From contig JAEWAK010000011.1 in assembly GCA_023391695.1 (NCBI GenBank), positions 15,629-79,628 of the forward strand: a DNA stretch of 64,000 bases, in the 5' to 3' direction. Made by a program: the position numbers and the translations under genes. Below, piece by piece: positions 53,124 through 61,820 of the stretch. The notes below the pieces were generated by a model, which worked only from the letters and a program-made list of their open reading frames with translations, made no database searches and was not told the DNA's origin. Positions within the stretch are counted from its first letter, which is position 1, and each line of letters begins with the position of its first letter. The stretch comes from Bacillota bacterium. GTDB taxonomy: Bacteria; Bacillota; Clostridia; Lachnospirales; Lachnospiraceae.

Positions 53124-54762
53124 AAAAGGTATTGTTGTTATGGGCAAATTAATCGGGCTGGTAAAACCCCTTATTCACATAATGGTATTGGCAACACTCT
53201 TTGGAGTGGCAGGAAACCTGTGCGCGGTTTCCATAACTGCCCTGGGAGGGCATGCCGTAATTGCGATAATGGGGAAAGAACCGGGAGGAGATTTTTCCTT
53301 AGGAATGGTTTTTATAGTTTTATGTGCATGCAGCCTGCTCAGGGGAATTATGCGGTATGGGGAACAGGTATGTAACCATTATATTGCCTTTAAGATACTG
53401 GCGTTAATCAGGCACCGGGTATTTTCCGCGCTAAGGAAACTGGCCCCGGCAAAACTGGAGGGCAGGGATAAGGGAAACCTGGTTTCTATCATAACAGGCG
53501 ATATCGAGTTATTGGAGGTTTTTTATGCCCACACTATCTCACCTGTTGCAATAGCCTTTATTACCTCCGTGCTATTGTGTTTCTATTTAGGAAGTTATCA
53601 CCCGGGTTACGGATTGATTGCCGGATCAGGTTATCTTCTGGTCGGAGCGGGATTTCCGCTGCTGCTGTACAGGGCAGGCAGAGGGCTGGGGCTGGTATGT
53701 AGGAATGCCCTGGGAGAAATGAACAGTTATCTTCTGGATTCCCTAAGGGGACTCACGGAGATCCTGCAATATCATCAGGGGGAAAACAGAAGGCAGGCCC
53801 TGAGGCAGAAAACAGAGGAATTAGAAAAAAAACAGCTAAAACTAAAGAGGCTGGAAGGGATTACAAAAGTAATAAATGATGGGGCGGTCTATTTTTTTTC
53901 CCTGACTATATTGATAACCGGGATTGTTCTATACCGGCAGGGAAAGGTAGACTTTGAAGGTGTTTTAATTCCTCTGTTGGTCATGATGGGCTCATTTGGG
54001 CCGGTGATTGCCTTGAGCGGCCTGTCCAATAATCTGATACATACTTTGGCAAGCGGCAACCGGGTACTTGACCTTCTGGAAGAGAGCCCTGCCGTAACTG
54101 AAATTACGGGGCAGGAAACAGTGGAGTTTGACGGAGGGGTATGTGAAGGAATTTCATTTGATTACGGAGGGGAAGAGGTCTTAAACAACATCTCTCTTTC
54201 CTTTGCCAAAAATGAAATCATAGGGATCTGCGGAAGAAGCGGCTGCGGCAAATCTACCTTGTTAAAGCTGCTCCTGCGCTTTTTTGACGTAAGGGAAGGA
54301 AGGATTGTAATTTCTGAAAGAGATATTCGCAGGATTAATACCGTAAATCTTTGGGAAATGGAAAGCTATGTTACACAGGAAACCCATCTGTTCCATGCTT
54401 CCATAGCTGAAAATATCGGAATAGCGAAAGAGGGAGCCACAAGGGAAGAAATAGAAGCAGCCGCACAAAAAGCATCCCTGCATGAGTTTATTATGTCTCT
54501 GTCTGGAGGGTATGATACGGATGCAGGCGAACTGGGTGAGCGGCTCTCGGGGGGCGAGAGGCAGAGAATCGGCGTGGCAAGGGCATTTCTTCGGAACGGA
54601 ACCTTTTTATTGCTGGATGAACCTACAAGTAATCTGGACAGCCTGAATGAAGGAATTATTCTAAAAGCCATTATGGAAGAAAAAAATAATAAAACCATAT
54701 TGTTGGTATCCCACCGGGCTTCAACCTTAAATATAGCCGATACGGTTTATGAGCTGGACTGA
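53116..54762 (+). CDS. ABC exporter half-transporter, CydC-like
   Basis: A 548-residue permease-ATPase from ATG 53116 (GGAAGGAG upstream); the open frame to 53026 lies in the previous gene. Six membrane helices (~15-295) and an ATPase domain with Walker A GRSGCGKST, signature LSGGERQRI and Walker B LLLDEPT. It should dimerise with the CydD-like protein. The operon end, after it, has a 9-bp stem ACTGTCTGG/CCAGACAGT (54774-54841) but no clear U-run. Possible roles: haem or thiol movement across the membrane. Confidence 0.88.
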   Translation: MHRKGIVVMGKLIGLVKPLIHIMVLATLFGVAGNLCAVSITALGGHAVIAIMGKEPGGDFSLGMVFIVLCACSLLRGIMRYGEQVCNHYIAFKILALIRHRVFSALRKLAPAKLEGRDKGNLVSIITGDIELLEVFYAHTISPVAIAFITSVLLCFYLGSYHPGYGLIAGSGYLLVGAGFPLLLYRAGRGLGLVCRNALGEMNSYLLDSLRGLTEILQYHQGENRRQALRQKTEELEKKQLKLKRLEGITKVINDGAVYFFSLTILITGIVLYRQGKVDFEGVLIPLLVMMGSFGPVIALSGLSNNLIHTLASGNRVLDLLEESPAVTEITGQETVEFDGGVCEGISFDYGGEEVLNNISLSFAKNEIIGICGRSGCGKSTLLKLLLRFFDVREGRIVISERDIRRINTVNLWEMESYVTQETHLFHASIAENIGIAKEGATREEIEAAAQKASLHEFIMSLSGGYDTDAGELGERLSGGERQRIGVARAFLRNGTFLLLDEPTSNLDSLNEGIILKAIMEEKNNKTILLVSHRASTLNIADTVYELD

Positions 54763-54879
54763 CGTCGGCATGTACTGTCTGGTTCAGCTTTAGATATAAC
54801 GCAAAACAGGATGCGATTTATCTGATTCGGAGCCAGACAGTTCAAGCCTTAAAGCGGGACTGAGTAATTTACCTCTTGA

Positions 54880-57204
54880 TTATTCCACGCTTTTCAGTGA
54901 TGCTACCATATCAATGTACTTAAATTTTCTGCCCATGATATAATTGACAAATATGGTAAAGACCAGCATGAACAGGAAACCGGCGGCGATGCCAAGAGGG
55001 GCGGTAAACGGGAGAATTTCCAGGTCCGGTGTGGTGGCCTGTTCCAGTATTGCACGAAGCAGCAAAGAGCCGGTAAGGTAACCAAAAGGCAGCCCGAACA
55101 GGGTGATCCAAATGTTTTCGCGCAATACCAGTCGTTTCATCTCCTTTTGATAAAATCCCAAAACTTTCAGCGTTGCGAGCTCCCGGATTCGCTCATAATA
55201 GTTCATGCGTCCCAGCACCATCATGACGGCAAAGGCAAGCAAGCCGGAGAATGAGATCAATATGATCTGGAAACTCTGCAAACTTTCCAGAACGACCAGC
55301 ATATTATTTCGCATTTCGTCCTTTGTTTCAACCAGTGAAATTCTCGGATCGCTTTTCAGCTTGTTCAGAGCAAGCCCTTCTCCGGTTACTAACAGTGTCC
55401 TTACAAGGAAGGGGAGACTTGACACCTTTGAAAAAGCGGTTTTCCCGACATAGACTTCGTTTCCCACAGGAAAATCCACAATATTCGCAACTTTAAGTGT
55501 AATTACCGTTCCATCCAGACTTTCTGCGGTGAGTGTATCACCGATATCTACGGCAAGAGCTTTCGCCATTCTCGGGGTGATAAACGCCCCGTCCTCGGAT
55601 AAATGAACCGGGTTTCCGTTTGTATCCTTGAAGTTTAAGCTTTTTTGTTTATCGTCCATAATTACCATATAGGGGCTTTGCACAGCGCCGCCTTCACCAT
55701 AAAGATAAACGCTGAACGCCATTGTTGCGTCAATACCTATTGCACTGTTCAGCGTGTTATAAATATCGGAAAGCTGTTCGCCGGTCTGGGGGGTCCGGAG
55801 TTTGATTTCCACGTTATACCGCACCGTTTCATCAAAGGCCTTGTCAAGCATGGCGTTAATAGAGTTCATCAGGCCGAAGCCGCACAGAATCAGAGAAGTG
55901 GAGCCGATAATACCGACCAGCCCCATGAACATCCGCGCTTTGTTACGGAACAGGTTCCTTGTCACGATTTTCCCGCTGAAGCTTAAGTTTCGCCAAAATG
56001 GTGCGATTCGTTCCAGCAGGATCCGGTGGCCCTGTGCCGGCGGCTTTGGCCGCATCAGCGCAGCCGGTGTCAGTTTCAGAGATTTACGGCAGGAGAGTAT
56101 CGTCCCGCCGCAGGTAACCGCCGCCACACAGAGTACCGATAGGAAGAAATGCGGTGTAAAGGGTATGACTCCGGTCGCTTCAATTGTATAATAGGTAATC
56201 CCAATGCTGTACAGGAATTCCGCAATCAGGTATCTGGCAATGATCCATCCCAAAATCGTGCTCGGAATGGTAAGCAAAACCCCAAAAAGTATATACCGTC
56301 CTGAGATTTCCTTTTTGGAATAGCCTAAAGAGCGAAGTGTTCCCAAATGCTGGCGTTGGTTCTCCATCATACGGGATACGGTAATCCATGTCACGAGGGC
56401 CGCCGTCAGGAAAAAAGCGATGGAAAACAACAGGCCGATTTGTTTTACACCGGTCATAGCGTCCGCAACCTTTCGGTAACTGGTCTGATGATGGCGGCTG
56501 AGAATATTGGCGCCATTCAGCGTTTCGCGTACTTTATTTGAAATTTCTTCCTGTGAAAGAGGTGATCCTGCAGGAACGGTCAGGACGATTTCATTGAAAG
56601 CAACGTCCGGTAAAGAGGCGGCATTGGTGTAGGCAAATCCATATTTACGGTAGTCGGGAACGGTTAGGCCTTCGGGTGCGTAATAAACATATTCCACATC
56701 CCGGACAATTCCTTTGATCAGCCACCTGGTCTGTTTTTCACCTTCTCCTGCCGTGATCCAGTCACCGACAGACAGTCCGTGGGCCTGTGCGAAGCGGCTG
56801 TCAAGCAAAAGGGCGTTTGTTTCATTTTCATCCAGTTTGCTGCCGTCCAAAAGCTCAGGCACATTGATTAAGGCTTCTTCCCCGGCAGCATGTATATGAA
56901 GCACTGCGCCTGTGGAGCCGGGCAGTGAAAGGTCTGTTACTTTCCGTCGCTGTGCTTCTTGAATTTCGACCAAAGATCGTATGTTATCCAAATCGGAGTC
57001 TGAAATTTCAGCCTTGTAAATCCAATAATCTGCGAGATTTGCACTTTCGTAATAATCGGCTACTACGCGCTCAACCGTACTCACATACAGGTTGATGCCG
57101 CTAAAAAGGGCAATTCCGAGGGAACAGATACACACGATCGCAAGAAATGACCAGCGGTTTTCCCTTGCGTCCCGAAAAACCTTTTTTCGAAGCATATCTA
57201 CCAT
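54880..57204 (-). CDS. ABC exporter permease, FtsX/MacB type (two FtsX domains)
   Basis: A 774-residue permease with an N-terminal helix (~17-38), a ~200-residue extracellular domain, three helices (~255-385), a further helix near 425, a second extracellular domain, and three C-terminal helices (~645-765). Two FtsX domains (LFSIAFFLTAALVTWITVSRMM; LISFSGLLAFAVMMVLGRMNYYERIRELATLKVLGF) are present. This is the large-permease layout of peptide/antibiotic exporters. Start ATG 57204 overlaps the ATPase stop by 7 bp. Control by the divergent TetR gene is likely. Confidence 0.9.
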   Translation of the reverse strand: MVDMLRKKVFRDARENRWSFLAIVCICSLGIALFSGINLYVSTVERVVADYYESANLADYWIYKAEISDSDLDNIRSLVEIQEAQRRKVTDLSLPGSTGAVLHIHAAGEEALINVPELLDGSKLDENETNALLLDSRFAQAHGLSVGDWITAGEGEKQTRWLIKGIVRDVEYVYYAPEGLTVPDYRKYGFAYTNAASLPDVAFNEIVLTVPAGSPLSQEEISNKVRETLNGANILSRHHQTSYRKVADAMTGVKQIGLLFSIAFFLTAALVTWITVSRMMENQRQHLGTLRSLGYSKKEISGRYILFGVLLTIPSTILGWIIARYLIAEFLYSIGITYYTIEATGVIPFTPHFFLSVLCVAAVTCGGTILSCRKSLKLTPAALMRPKPPAQGHRILLERIAPFWRNLSFSGKIVTRNLFRNKARMFMGLVGIIGSTSLILCGFGLMNSINAMLDKAFDETVRYNVEIKLRTPQTGEQLSDIYNTLNSAIGIDATMAFSVYLYGEGGAVQSPYMVIMDDKQKSLNFKDTNGNPVHLSEDGAFITPRMAKALAVDIGDTLTAESLDGTVITLKVANIVDFPVGNEVYVGKTAFSKVSSLPFLVRTLLVTGEGLALNKLKSDPRISLVETKDEMRNNMLVVLESLQSFQIILISFSGLLAFAVMMVLGRMNYYERIRELATLKVLGFYQKEMKRLVLRENIWITLFGLPFGYLTGSLLLRAILEQATTPDLEILPFTAPLGIAAGFLFMLVFTIFVNYIMGRKFKYIDMVASLKSVE

Positions 57205-57899
57205 TTGATCCCCTCCAATTCCACAGGAGATTCTTCAATGTGCTCCTTTATAACTGCGCCGTTTTTCATTTCAATGAGCCGGTCGGCGATTGGTGCGATA
57301 AGGGAATTGTGCGTAATGATGATTACGGTTTTACCCATTTTGCGGCTTACATCCGATAATACTTTCAAAACAGTTTTGCCTGTTTCCGTATCAAGGGCGC
57401 CGGTAGGCTCATCACAGAGAAGTAAATCCGGGTTTTTGCAAACTGCCCTGGCTATGGCGACCCGCTGCTGCTCTCCCCCGGAAAGCTGTGCCGGAAAATT
57501 GTACATCCGGTCCTTCAACCCTACGATTCGCAAGGCTTCCTCCGGTTCCAGGGGTGATCTGCATACCTGTTTTGCAAGTTCGACGTTTTCAATGGCGGTA
57601 AGATTGGGGATAAGATTGTAAAACTGAAAGATAAACCCGATTTCATACCGCCTGTAATCGGTCAGCCTGTCGTCATCCATAGCGGTAATATCATTCCCGC
57701 CAAAAAGTATTTTTCCCGATGTGGCTTTCTCCATGCCGCCCAACAGGTTCAGTACGGTACTTTTCCCCGCGCCGCTTGGACCGAGTATAATGCAGAGTTC
57801 ACCGCCATGGACCTGGAACGATACCTGATTAGCCGCATGAATGGTGACCTCTCCCATTTGATAATCCTTGCTTACTTTATCAAAGATAATGTTTGTCAT
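57198..57899 (-). CDS. ABC exporter ATP-binding protein (LolD/MacB type)
   Basis: ATPase of 233 residues with Walker A GPSGAGKST, signature LSGGEQQRV, Walker B LLLCDEPTGALD, the usual LolD/MacB form. Start ATG 57899 has AAAGGAGG at 8 nt. It pairs with the FtsX-type permease. Between the start and the promoter lies a TATGAACT-N14-AGTTCATA palindrome, which suggests repression by the divergent TetR protein. Confidence 0.93.
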   Translation of the reverse strand: MTNIIFDKVSKDYQMGEVTIHAANQVSFQVHGGELCIILGPSGAGKSTVLNLLGGMEKATSGKILFGGNDITAMDDDRLTDYRRYEIGFIFQFYNLIPNLTAIENVELAKQVCRSPLEPEEALRIVGLKDRMYNFPAQLSGGEQQRVAIARAVCKNPDLLLCDEPTGALDTETGKTVLKVLSDVSRKMGKTVIIITHNSLIAPIADRLIEMKNGAVIKEHIEESPVELEGIKW

Positions 57900-57920
57900 A
57901 TGGATATCCTCCTTTTGAAT

Positions 57921-57950
57921 TATGAACTTTATTCATATTTACAGTTCATA
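57921..57950. promoter_or_regulatory. Palindromic operator of the FtsX-type exporter
   Basis: TATGAACT (57921-57928) and its exact complement AGTTCATA (57943-57950) flank a 14-nt spacer, 21 nt before the ATPase start. A further AGTTCATA half-site lies at 58017-58024 on the TetR side. The remaining divergent region (57951-58309) shows no gene; its long frame upstream of the TetR start lacks a ribosome site. Confidence 0.55.
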
Positions 57951-58309
57951 TGTTATCATGAGGCTCTTGACTTGTCAAGCGACAAATGATACAATATTTA
58001 CTAAATAAGTTTATATAGTTCATATAATTTGAGGTGAATGGATTGTGGGATAATCAAAAAAAGGAGAAAAAGCCCTATCCGTAACCAAGAGGTTTGGACA
58101 TGTTTGTAAAATACATTGCCCGTTCCCAGTTGCGCTAAAGTGCAGAAAGATCGGGTAATATCAGTAAAATAGTGGAATCGTGGGCCCGAAAGCGAGCCAA
58201 ATTGCAAGATGCATTTCATTGGCGGTACGGGCATAACGCGAATCAGGACAGACCTGACCTTGTAAATAAATCAGGGAGTTTATGGAACGATAGAAAGGAA
58301 AAAACGACA

Positions 58310-58915
58310 TTGGACGGATTTGAAAAAAGAAGAAATGATAAGAAAAAAGCCATTATGCAAACGGCTTTGGAGTTATTCGACCAATATGGATTTGATCGGG
58401 TAACCGTAACGGAGATCGCAGAAAAAGCACATGTTTCCAAGGTATCCATCTATAATTTTTTTGAGAGCAAGGATAATCTCCGGCGTATTCTCATAAAAGA
58501 CATGCTGGATGAAAGCTTGGAAAAGATAAAGGAGCTGATTGAAGGAGAGGGGAATTTCGTTGATAAAATTGAGCAGTATATTCAGGTACGGACCTGGTAT
58601 TATGGAAAATACAGCTTGCAGTTCTTTTTTGAAGCTATTGAAAGCGATCCGGACCTCCGGCAATATTTTGATGATTTTAACACCTCCAACAAGCGGCTTG
58701 TCATGAAATTTATCGAGAAAGGCAAACGCTGCGGAGTTTTCACGCAGGATGCATCCGAAGCCACTATTGAGATATGTATTGATATGATTCAAACCTATTT
58801 ATTCCACAATAAAGAATTCCGCAATCGGGTCGAACGCAATCCCGAATTGGCACGGGAAATTAATATGATGTTTCTGGATGGCCTGATCAGGGGAAAAGAT
58901 AGTGGAAAAGCTTGA
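58310..58915 (+). CDS. TetR/AcrR family regulator of the exporter
   Basis: A 201-residue regulator from TTG 58310 (GAAAGGA about 10 nt upstream). The in-frame extension to 58172 encodes a non-TetR-like basic stretch and is rejected. HTH: VTVTEIAEKAHVSKVSIYNFFESKDNLRRIL. The C-terminal domain (~60-200) is all-helical and aromatic-rich. It is divergent from the ATPase gene and probably represses the exporter via the palindromes between them. Ligand likely the exported compound. Confidence 0.87.
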   Translation: MDGFEKRRNDKKKAIMQTALELFDQYGFDRVTVTEIAEKAHVSKVSIYNFFESKDNLRRILIKDMLDESLEKIKELIEGEGNFVDKIEQYIQVRTWYYGKYSLQFFFEAIESDPDLRQYFDDFNTSNKRLVMKFIEKGKRCGVFTQDASEATIEICIDMIQTYLFHNKEFRNRVERNPELAREINMMFLDGLIRGKDSGKA

Positions 58916-59132
58916 TGAAGACTTTACAAAGGGAAATCCTTCGCGCTCATACGCTGCCGGGCAAAAGCACGGAAAACGAGATTGCTATTTCTCCAACTAA
59001 AAATAATTTGCTAAAAATAAAGCCTTTCTATATAATTATATGGAAGAAATAAATTTTTATCCGAAACTTAAGTTTTCTTAAACTGCCGGATGCCTATGTA
59101 TACCGGTAACGAACGGACAGATTGAAAGGAAA

Positions 59133-60134
59133 ATGAATTTGCAGCAGGAGAATGGCAATCTTGAATTACATATACAATATAATCTTACCGAAGATGAAAT
59201 TACCGTACTTTCCTGCAGGGGTTACACAACAGCAGTAACCATACCGCCGTGTATTAAGGGCTATCCCGTAAAAAAGATCGGGGCATATGCATTTTCGGAT
59301 CCGGAGAGGGGTTTTACCATGCTCTCAGAAAATGCGGAAGTTCTGGTTGAAATGATACCCGGAATAAAAGTTCCCGGAAGCCAGGAAGCTTATATCCATG
59401 GGAACAGGCTGCAGGAAATTTCATTGCCGGAGAGCATTGAAGTAATTGATGAATATGCCTTTTATAATTGCAAGGAACTGGTCACGATAAATTTACCGGG
59501 AGGTAAAATAAAGATAGAAAACGGAGCTTTTATGAACTGTGAAAAGCTTAAACAGATCAATGTAGCGGCAGCTCCGGAGGATTTGACCAGTGTAAGGGGA
59601 ATATTGACGGAACTTACAAGCGAATTGTGTATAACCTTTTCCCAGGGAGATGAAAAAGGAGTATTCATTTTCCCGGAATATTATGAGGATGCTATTGAGA
59701 ATACACCGGCCCGGCTTTTTCAATATTTGCTTTACGGGGCAGGTTATCGCTACCGTCAGTGTTTTGATCTGGGAAAGCTTGATATAATGGCGTATGATAT
59801 GGTTTTTTTATCGGCGGAAATCCGGAATATTCATGAGACAGCCCTGGGAATTGCTTTTTCCAGACTGCAATTCCCGTATAAATTACATGAAACCATGAAA
59901 AAACAGTATATGGATTTTATAGCCTTACACATAGAAAAAGCACTTAAGTTAATGATTTTACAGGATGATACTAAGGGACTTCTCTTTTTAACAGGTCTTG
60001 GTATCATGTCGGAAGAAAACTTTGCAGCTGCCCAGGAGGAAGCAGTACAGACAGGACATAAGGAAGGTGCCGGGATTTTACTTAAAGAACGGCTGCAATC
60101 TTATCCTCCAAGGGAAAAGAAATATGAATTGTAG
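59133..60134 (+). CDS. Leucine-rich-repeat (BspA-type) protein with helical C-terminus
   Basis: A 333-residue cytoplasmic protein (no signal). Residues ~15-150 hold two to three BspA-type repeats (VKKIGAYAFSD; LPESIEVIDEYAFYNCKELVTINLPGG; IENGAFMNCEKLKQINV). The rest is helical, with no motif I recognise (FPEYYEDAIENTPARLFQYLLYGAGYRYRQCF). ATG 59133 has GAAAGGA upstream. It is 82 bp upstream of the VWA gene on the same strand and probably co-transcribed with it and the MoxR gene, suggesting a scaffold or target of that pair. Confidence 0.8.
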   Translation: MNLQQENGNLELHIQYNLTEDEITVLSCRGYTTAVTIPPCIKGYPVKKIGAYAFSDPERGFTMLSENAEVLVEMIPGIKVPGSQEAYIHGNRLQEISLPESIEVIDEYAFYNCKELVTINLPGGKIKIENGAFMNCEKLKQINVAAAPEDLTSVRGILTELTSELCITFSQGDEKGVFIFPEYYEDAIENTPARLFQYLLYGAGYRYRQCFDLGKLDIMAYDMVFLSAEIRNIHETALGIAFSRLQFPYKLHETMKKQYMDFIALHIEKALKLMILQDDTKGLLFLTGLGIMSEENFAAAQEEAVQTGHKEGAGILLKERLQSYPPREKKYEL

Positions 60135-60216
60135 GGAAAGACTTTTCACGCGAATGCTTCCAGGCATAAACTTCAGAGGCCTGGAAGCATTGGGCAGGAA
60201 TTGGGTAGTGTGAATT

Positions 60217-61581
60217 ATGGAAGAAAACAGGGAAAAACAGCTGAAAAAAATAGGAGAATCGATTATATCCGGCTCAAGATCGGAATTGTCTTTGTATATG
60301 CGGTTTTTAAGCCTTCCCTTAAGCAGTTTACGGTATGAAATGAGGCCCGGAACCAAGTTTTTGGGTACGGACGGGGTTTGGTTATACTATGAGCCGGAAG
60401 TTTTGATTGATTGTTTTAAAAACAATCCGGTTTTTGTAAACAGAACCTACCTGCATGTGGTGCTTCATTGTATTTTCAGGCATCTTTTTAAACCCCACAG
60501 AGAGAATAAAGCGATTTGGGATCTTGCCTGTGATATTGCCATGGAGTATATTATTGACGGTATAAACTATCGCTGCGTCAGATATCCCGCCTCCAGGTTC
60601 CGCCTGGTATTTTATGAAAATCTCAGGAATAAATTCAAGGTTCCCACTGCTGAAAAAATATACGGACTGCTCTTAGAGCTGGATATGGCTCCCCCCGAGC
60701 ATGAGCAGCTTGAAATTGAGTTTCGGATGGACGACCATTCCCTCTGGCCGGACGGGGATATAAAACAGAATCCCGATACGGAGTCCCTGGAGCAGAAATG
60801 GAAAGAGATCAGTGAGAAGATGCAGACCCAGATGGAGACCTTTTCCAATGAAGAAGCAACGAACTCGGATACGCTCAGGGAGGAAGTAAGGGTAGAGAAC
60901 CGTAAGAAATATGATTACAGAAGCTTTTTAAAGAAATTTGCCGTAATCCGGGAAGAGCCCGTACCGGATATGGATGCTTTTGATACGGTCCTGTATACTT
61001 ACGGCCTGCAGCTATACGGTAATATGCCTTTAATTGAACCCCAGGAAACCAGGGAAACGAAAAAAATTGAAGAAATTGTTATTGCAATCGATACGTCCCT
61101 TTCCTGCTCCGGTGAGCTGGTGAGGGAATTTCTTAAGCAGACTTATACTATTTTAAAAGAAACCGAAAGCTATTTCAGAAAAATAAATATACATATTATC
61201 CAATGCGATGAACAGGTACGTTCTGACCGGGTAATTGCCAGCCAGGATGAATTAAAGGAATATATGGAGCATTTTGAATTAATCGGAAACGGCGGTACGG
61301 ATTTCCGGCCTGTTTTTGACTACGTAAACGGGCTGATAAACCGGAAAGTATTTAAAAGTCTCAGAGGCCTCATTTATTTTACGGATGGCCAGGGTATCTT
61401 CCCGAAAGTAAAACCGCCCTATGATACCGCATTTGCTTTTTTAAGGGAAAATTATGAAGAGGCTTTTGTTCCTCCCTGGGCTATGAAGCTGATTATTGAA
61501 CCGGAGGCTTTAACCCATCAGGGAAGTCTCCCGCCTCCTCTTGGTGAGTTGCGGGAAAAAGCAAGAGAGGAATCGGATTAG
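60217..61581 (+). CDS. VWA-domain protein of the metallopeptidase-like DUF2201 type, degenerate HExxH
   Basis: A 454-residue cytoplasmic protein. The N-terminal part matches the predicted metallopeptidase domain that precedes VWA in this family, but the HExxH site reads H80-V-V-L-H84 followed by H89, so the catalytic Glu is replaced by Val. WDLACDIAMEYIID follows as expected. A charged linker leads to a VWA domain (~285-420) with MIDAS residues DTSLS, the GGTDFRP Thr and FTDGQG. Partners of MoxR AAA ATPases usually carry such VWA domains; the MoxR gene follows after 239 bp. Confidence 0.82.
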   Translation: MEENREKQLKKIGESIISGSRSELSLYMRFLSLPLSSLRYEMRPGTKFLGTDGVWLYYEPEVLIDCFKNNPVFVNRTYLHVVLHCIFRHLFKPHRENKAIWDLACDIAMEYIIDGINYRCVRYPASRFRLVFYENLRNKFKVPTAEKIYGLLLELDMAPPEHEQLEIEFRMDDHSLWPDGDIKQNPDTESLEQKWKEISEKMQTQMETFSNEEATNSDTLREEVRVENRKKYDYRSFLKKFAVIREEPVPDMDAFDTVLYTYGLQLYGNMPLIEPQETRETKKIEEIVIAIDTSLSCSGELVREFLKQTYTILKETESYFRKINIHIIQCDEQVRSDRVIASQDELKEYMEHFELIGNGGTDFRPVFDYVNGLINRKVFKSLRGLIYFTDGQGIFPKVKPPYDTAFAFLRENYEEAFVPPWAMKLIIEPEALTHQGSLPPPLGELREKAREESD

Positions 61582-61776
61582 TGTGAAATAAAAGACATTT
61601 CACACTTCTTATTTGGGCAGTATCGCAAGCCAGCTTGCGATATGCATGGGTGTTAGTGTGAATAGTCTCGCGAAAGACATGCGAGCCATTGGAAGAATAG
61701 CAAAAGCGGCTATTCTTCGCGATCTATGCCGGGAAGGCATGGGCGTTAGTGTGAATTATTGAAAAGCATAATTCAC
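61581..61776 (+). repeat. Hairpin-rich intercistronic array related to the pseudoknot elements
   Basis: Five short stems in 196 bp: GTGTGAAAT/ATTTCACAC (61581-61605), TATCGCAAGC/GCTTGCGATA (61621-61642), GAAGAATAGC/GCTATTCTTC (61692-61718), ATGCC/GGCAT (61726-61740) and GTGAATTAT/ATAATTCAC (61751-61776). A 20-bp box GCATGGGYGTTAGTGTGAAT occurs twice (61644-61663, 61737-61756). GGCAGTATCGCA plus hairpin plus ATGGGxxTTA is shared with copy A at 22031. Confidence 0.65.
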
Positions 61777-61820
61777 AGCCTGATTAATACGTGCACCAGA
61801 GCGCACAGACGGGAGCTATT

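Noticed and set aside
54774..54841. Terminator after the haem operon
   Set aside because: A 9-bp stem with a 50-nt loop and no U-run; too weak to call.
58172..58309. 46-residue N-terminal extension of the exporter TetR regulator
   Set aside because: No ribosome site at 58172; TetR homology begins about 10 residues after TTG 58310, which has one.
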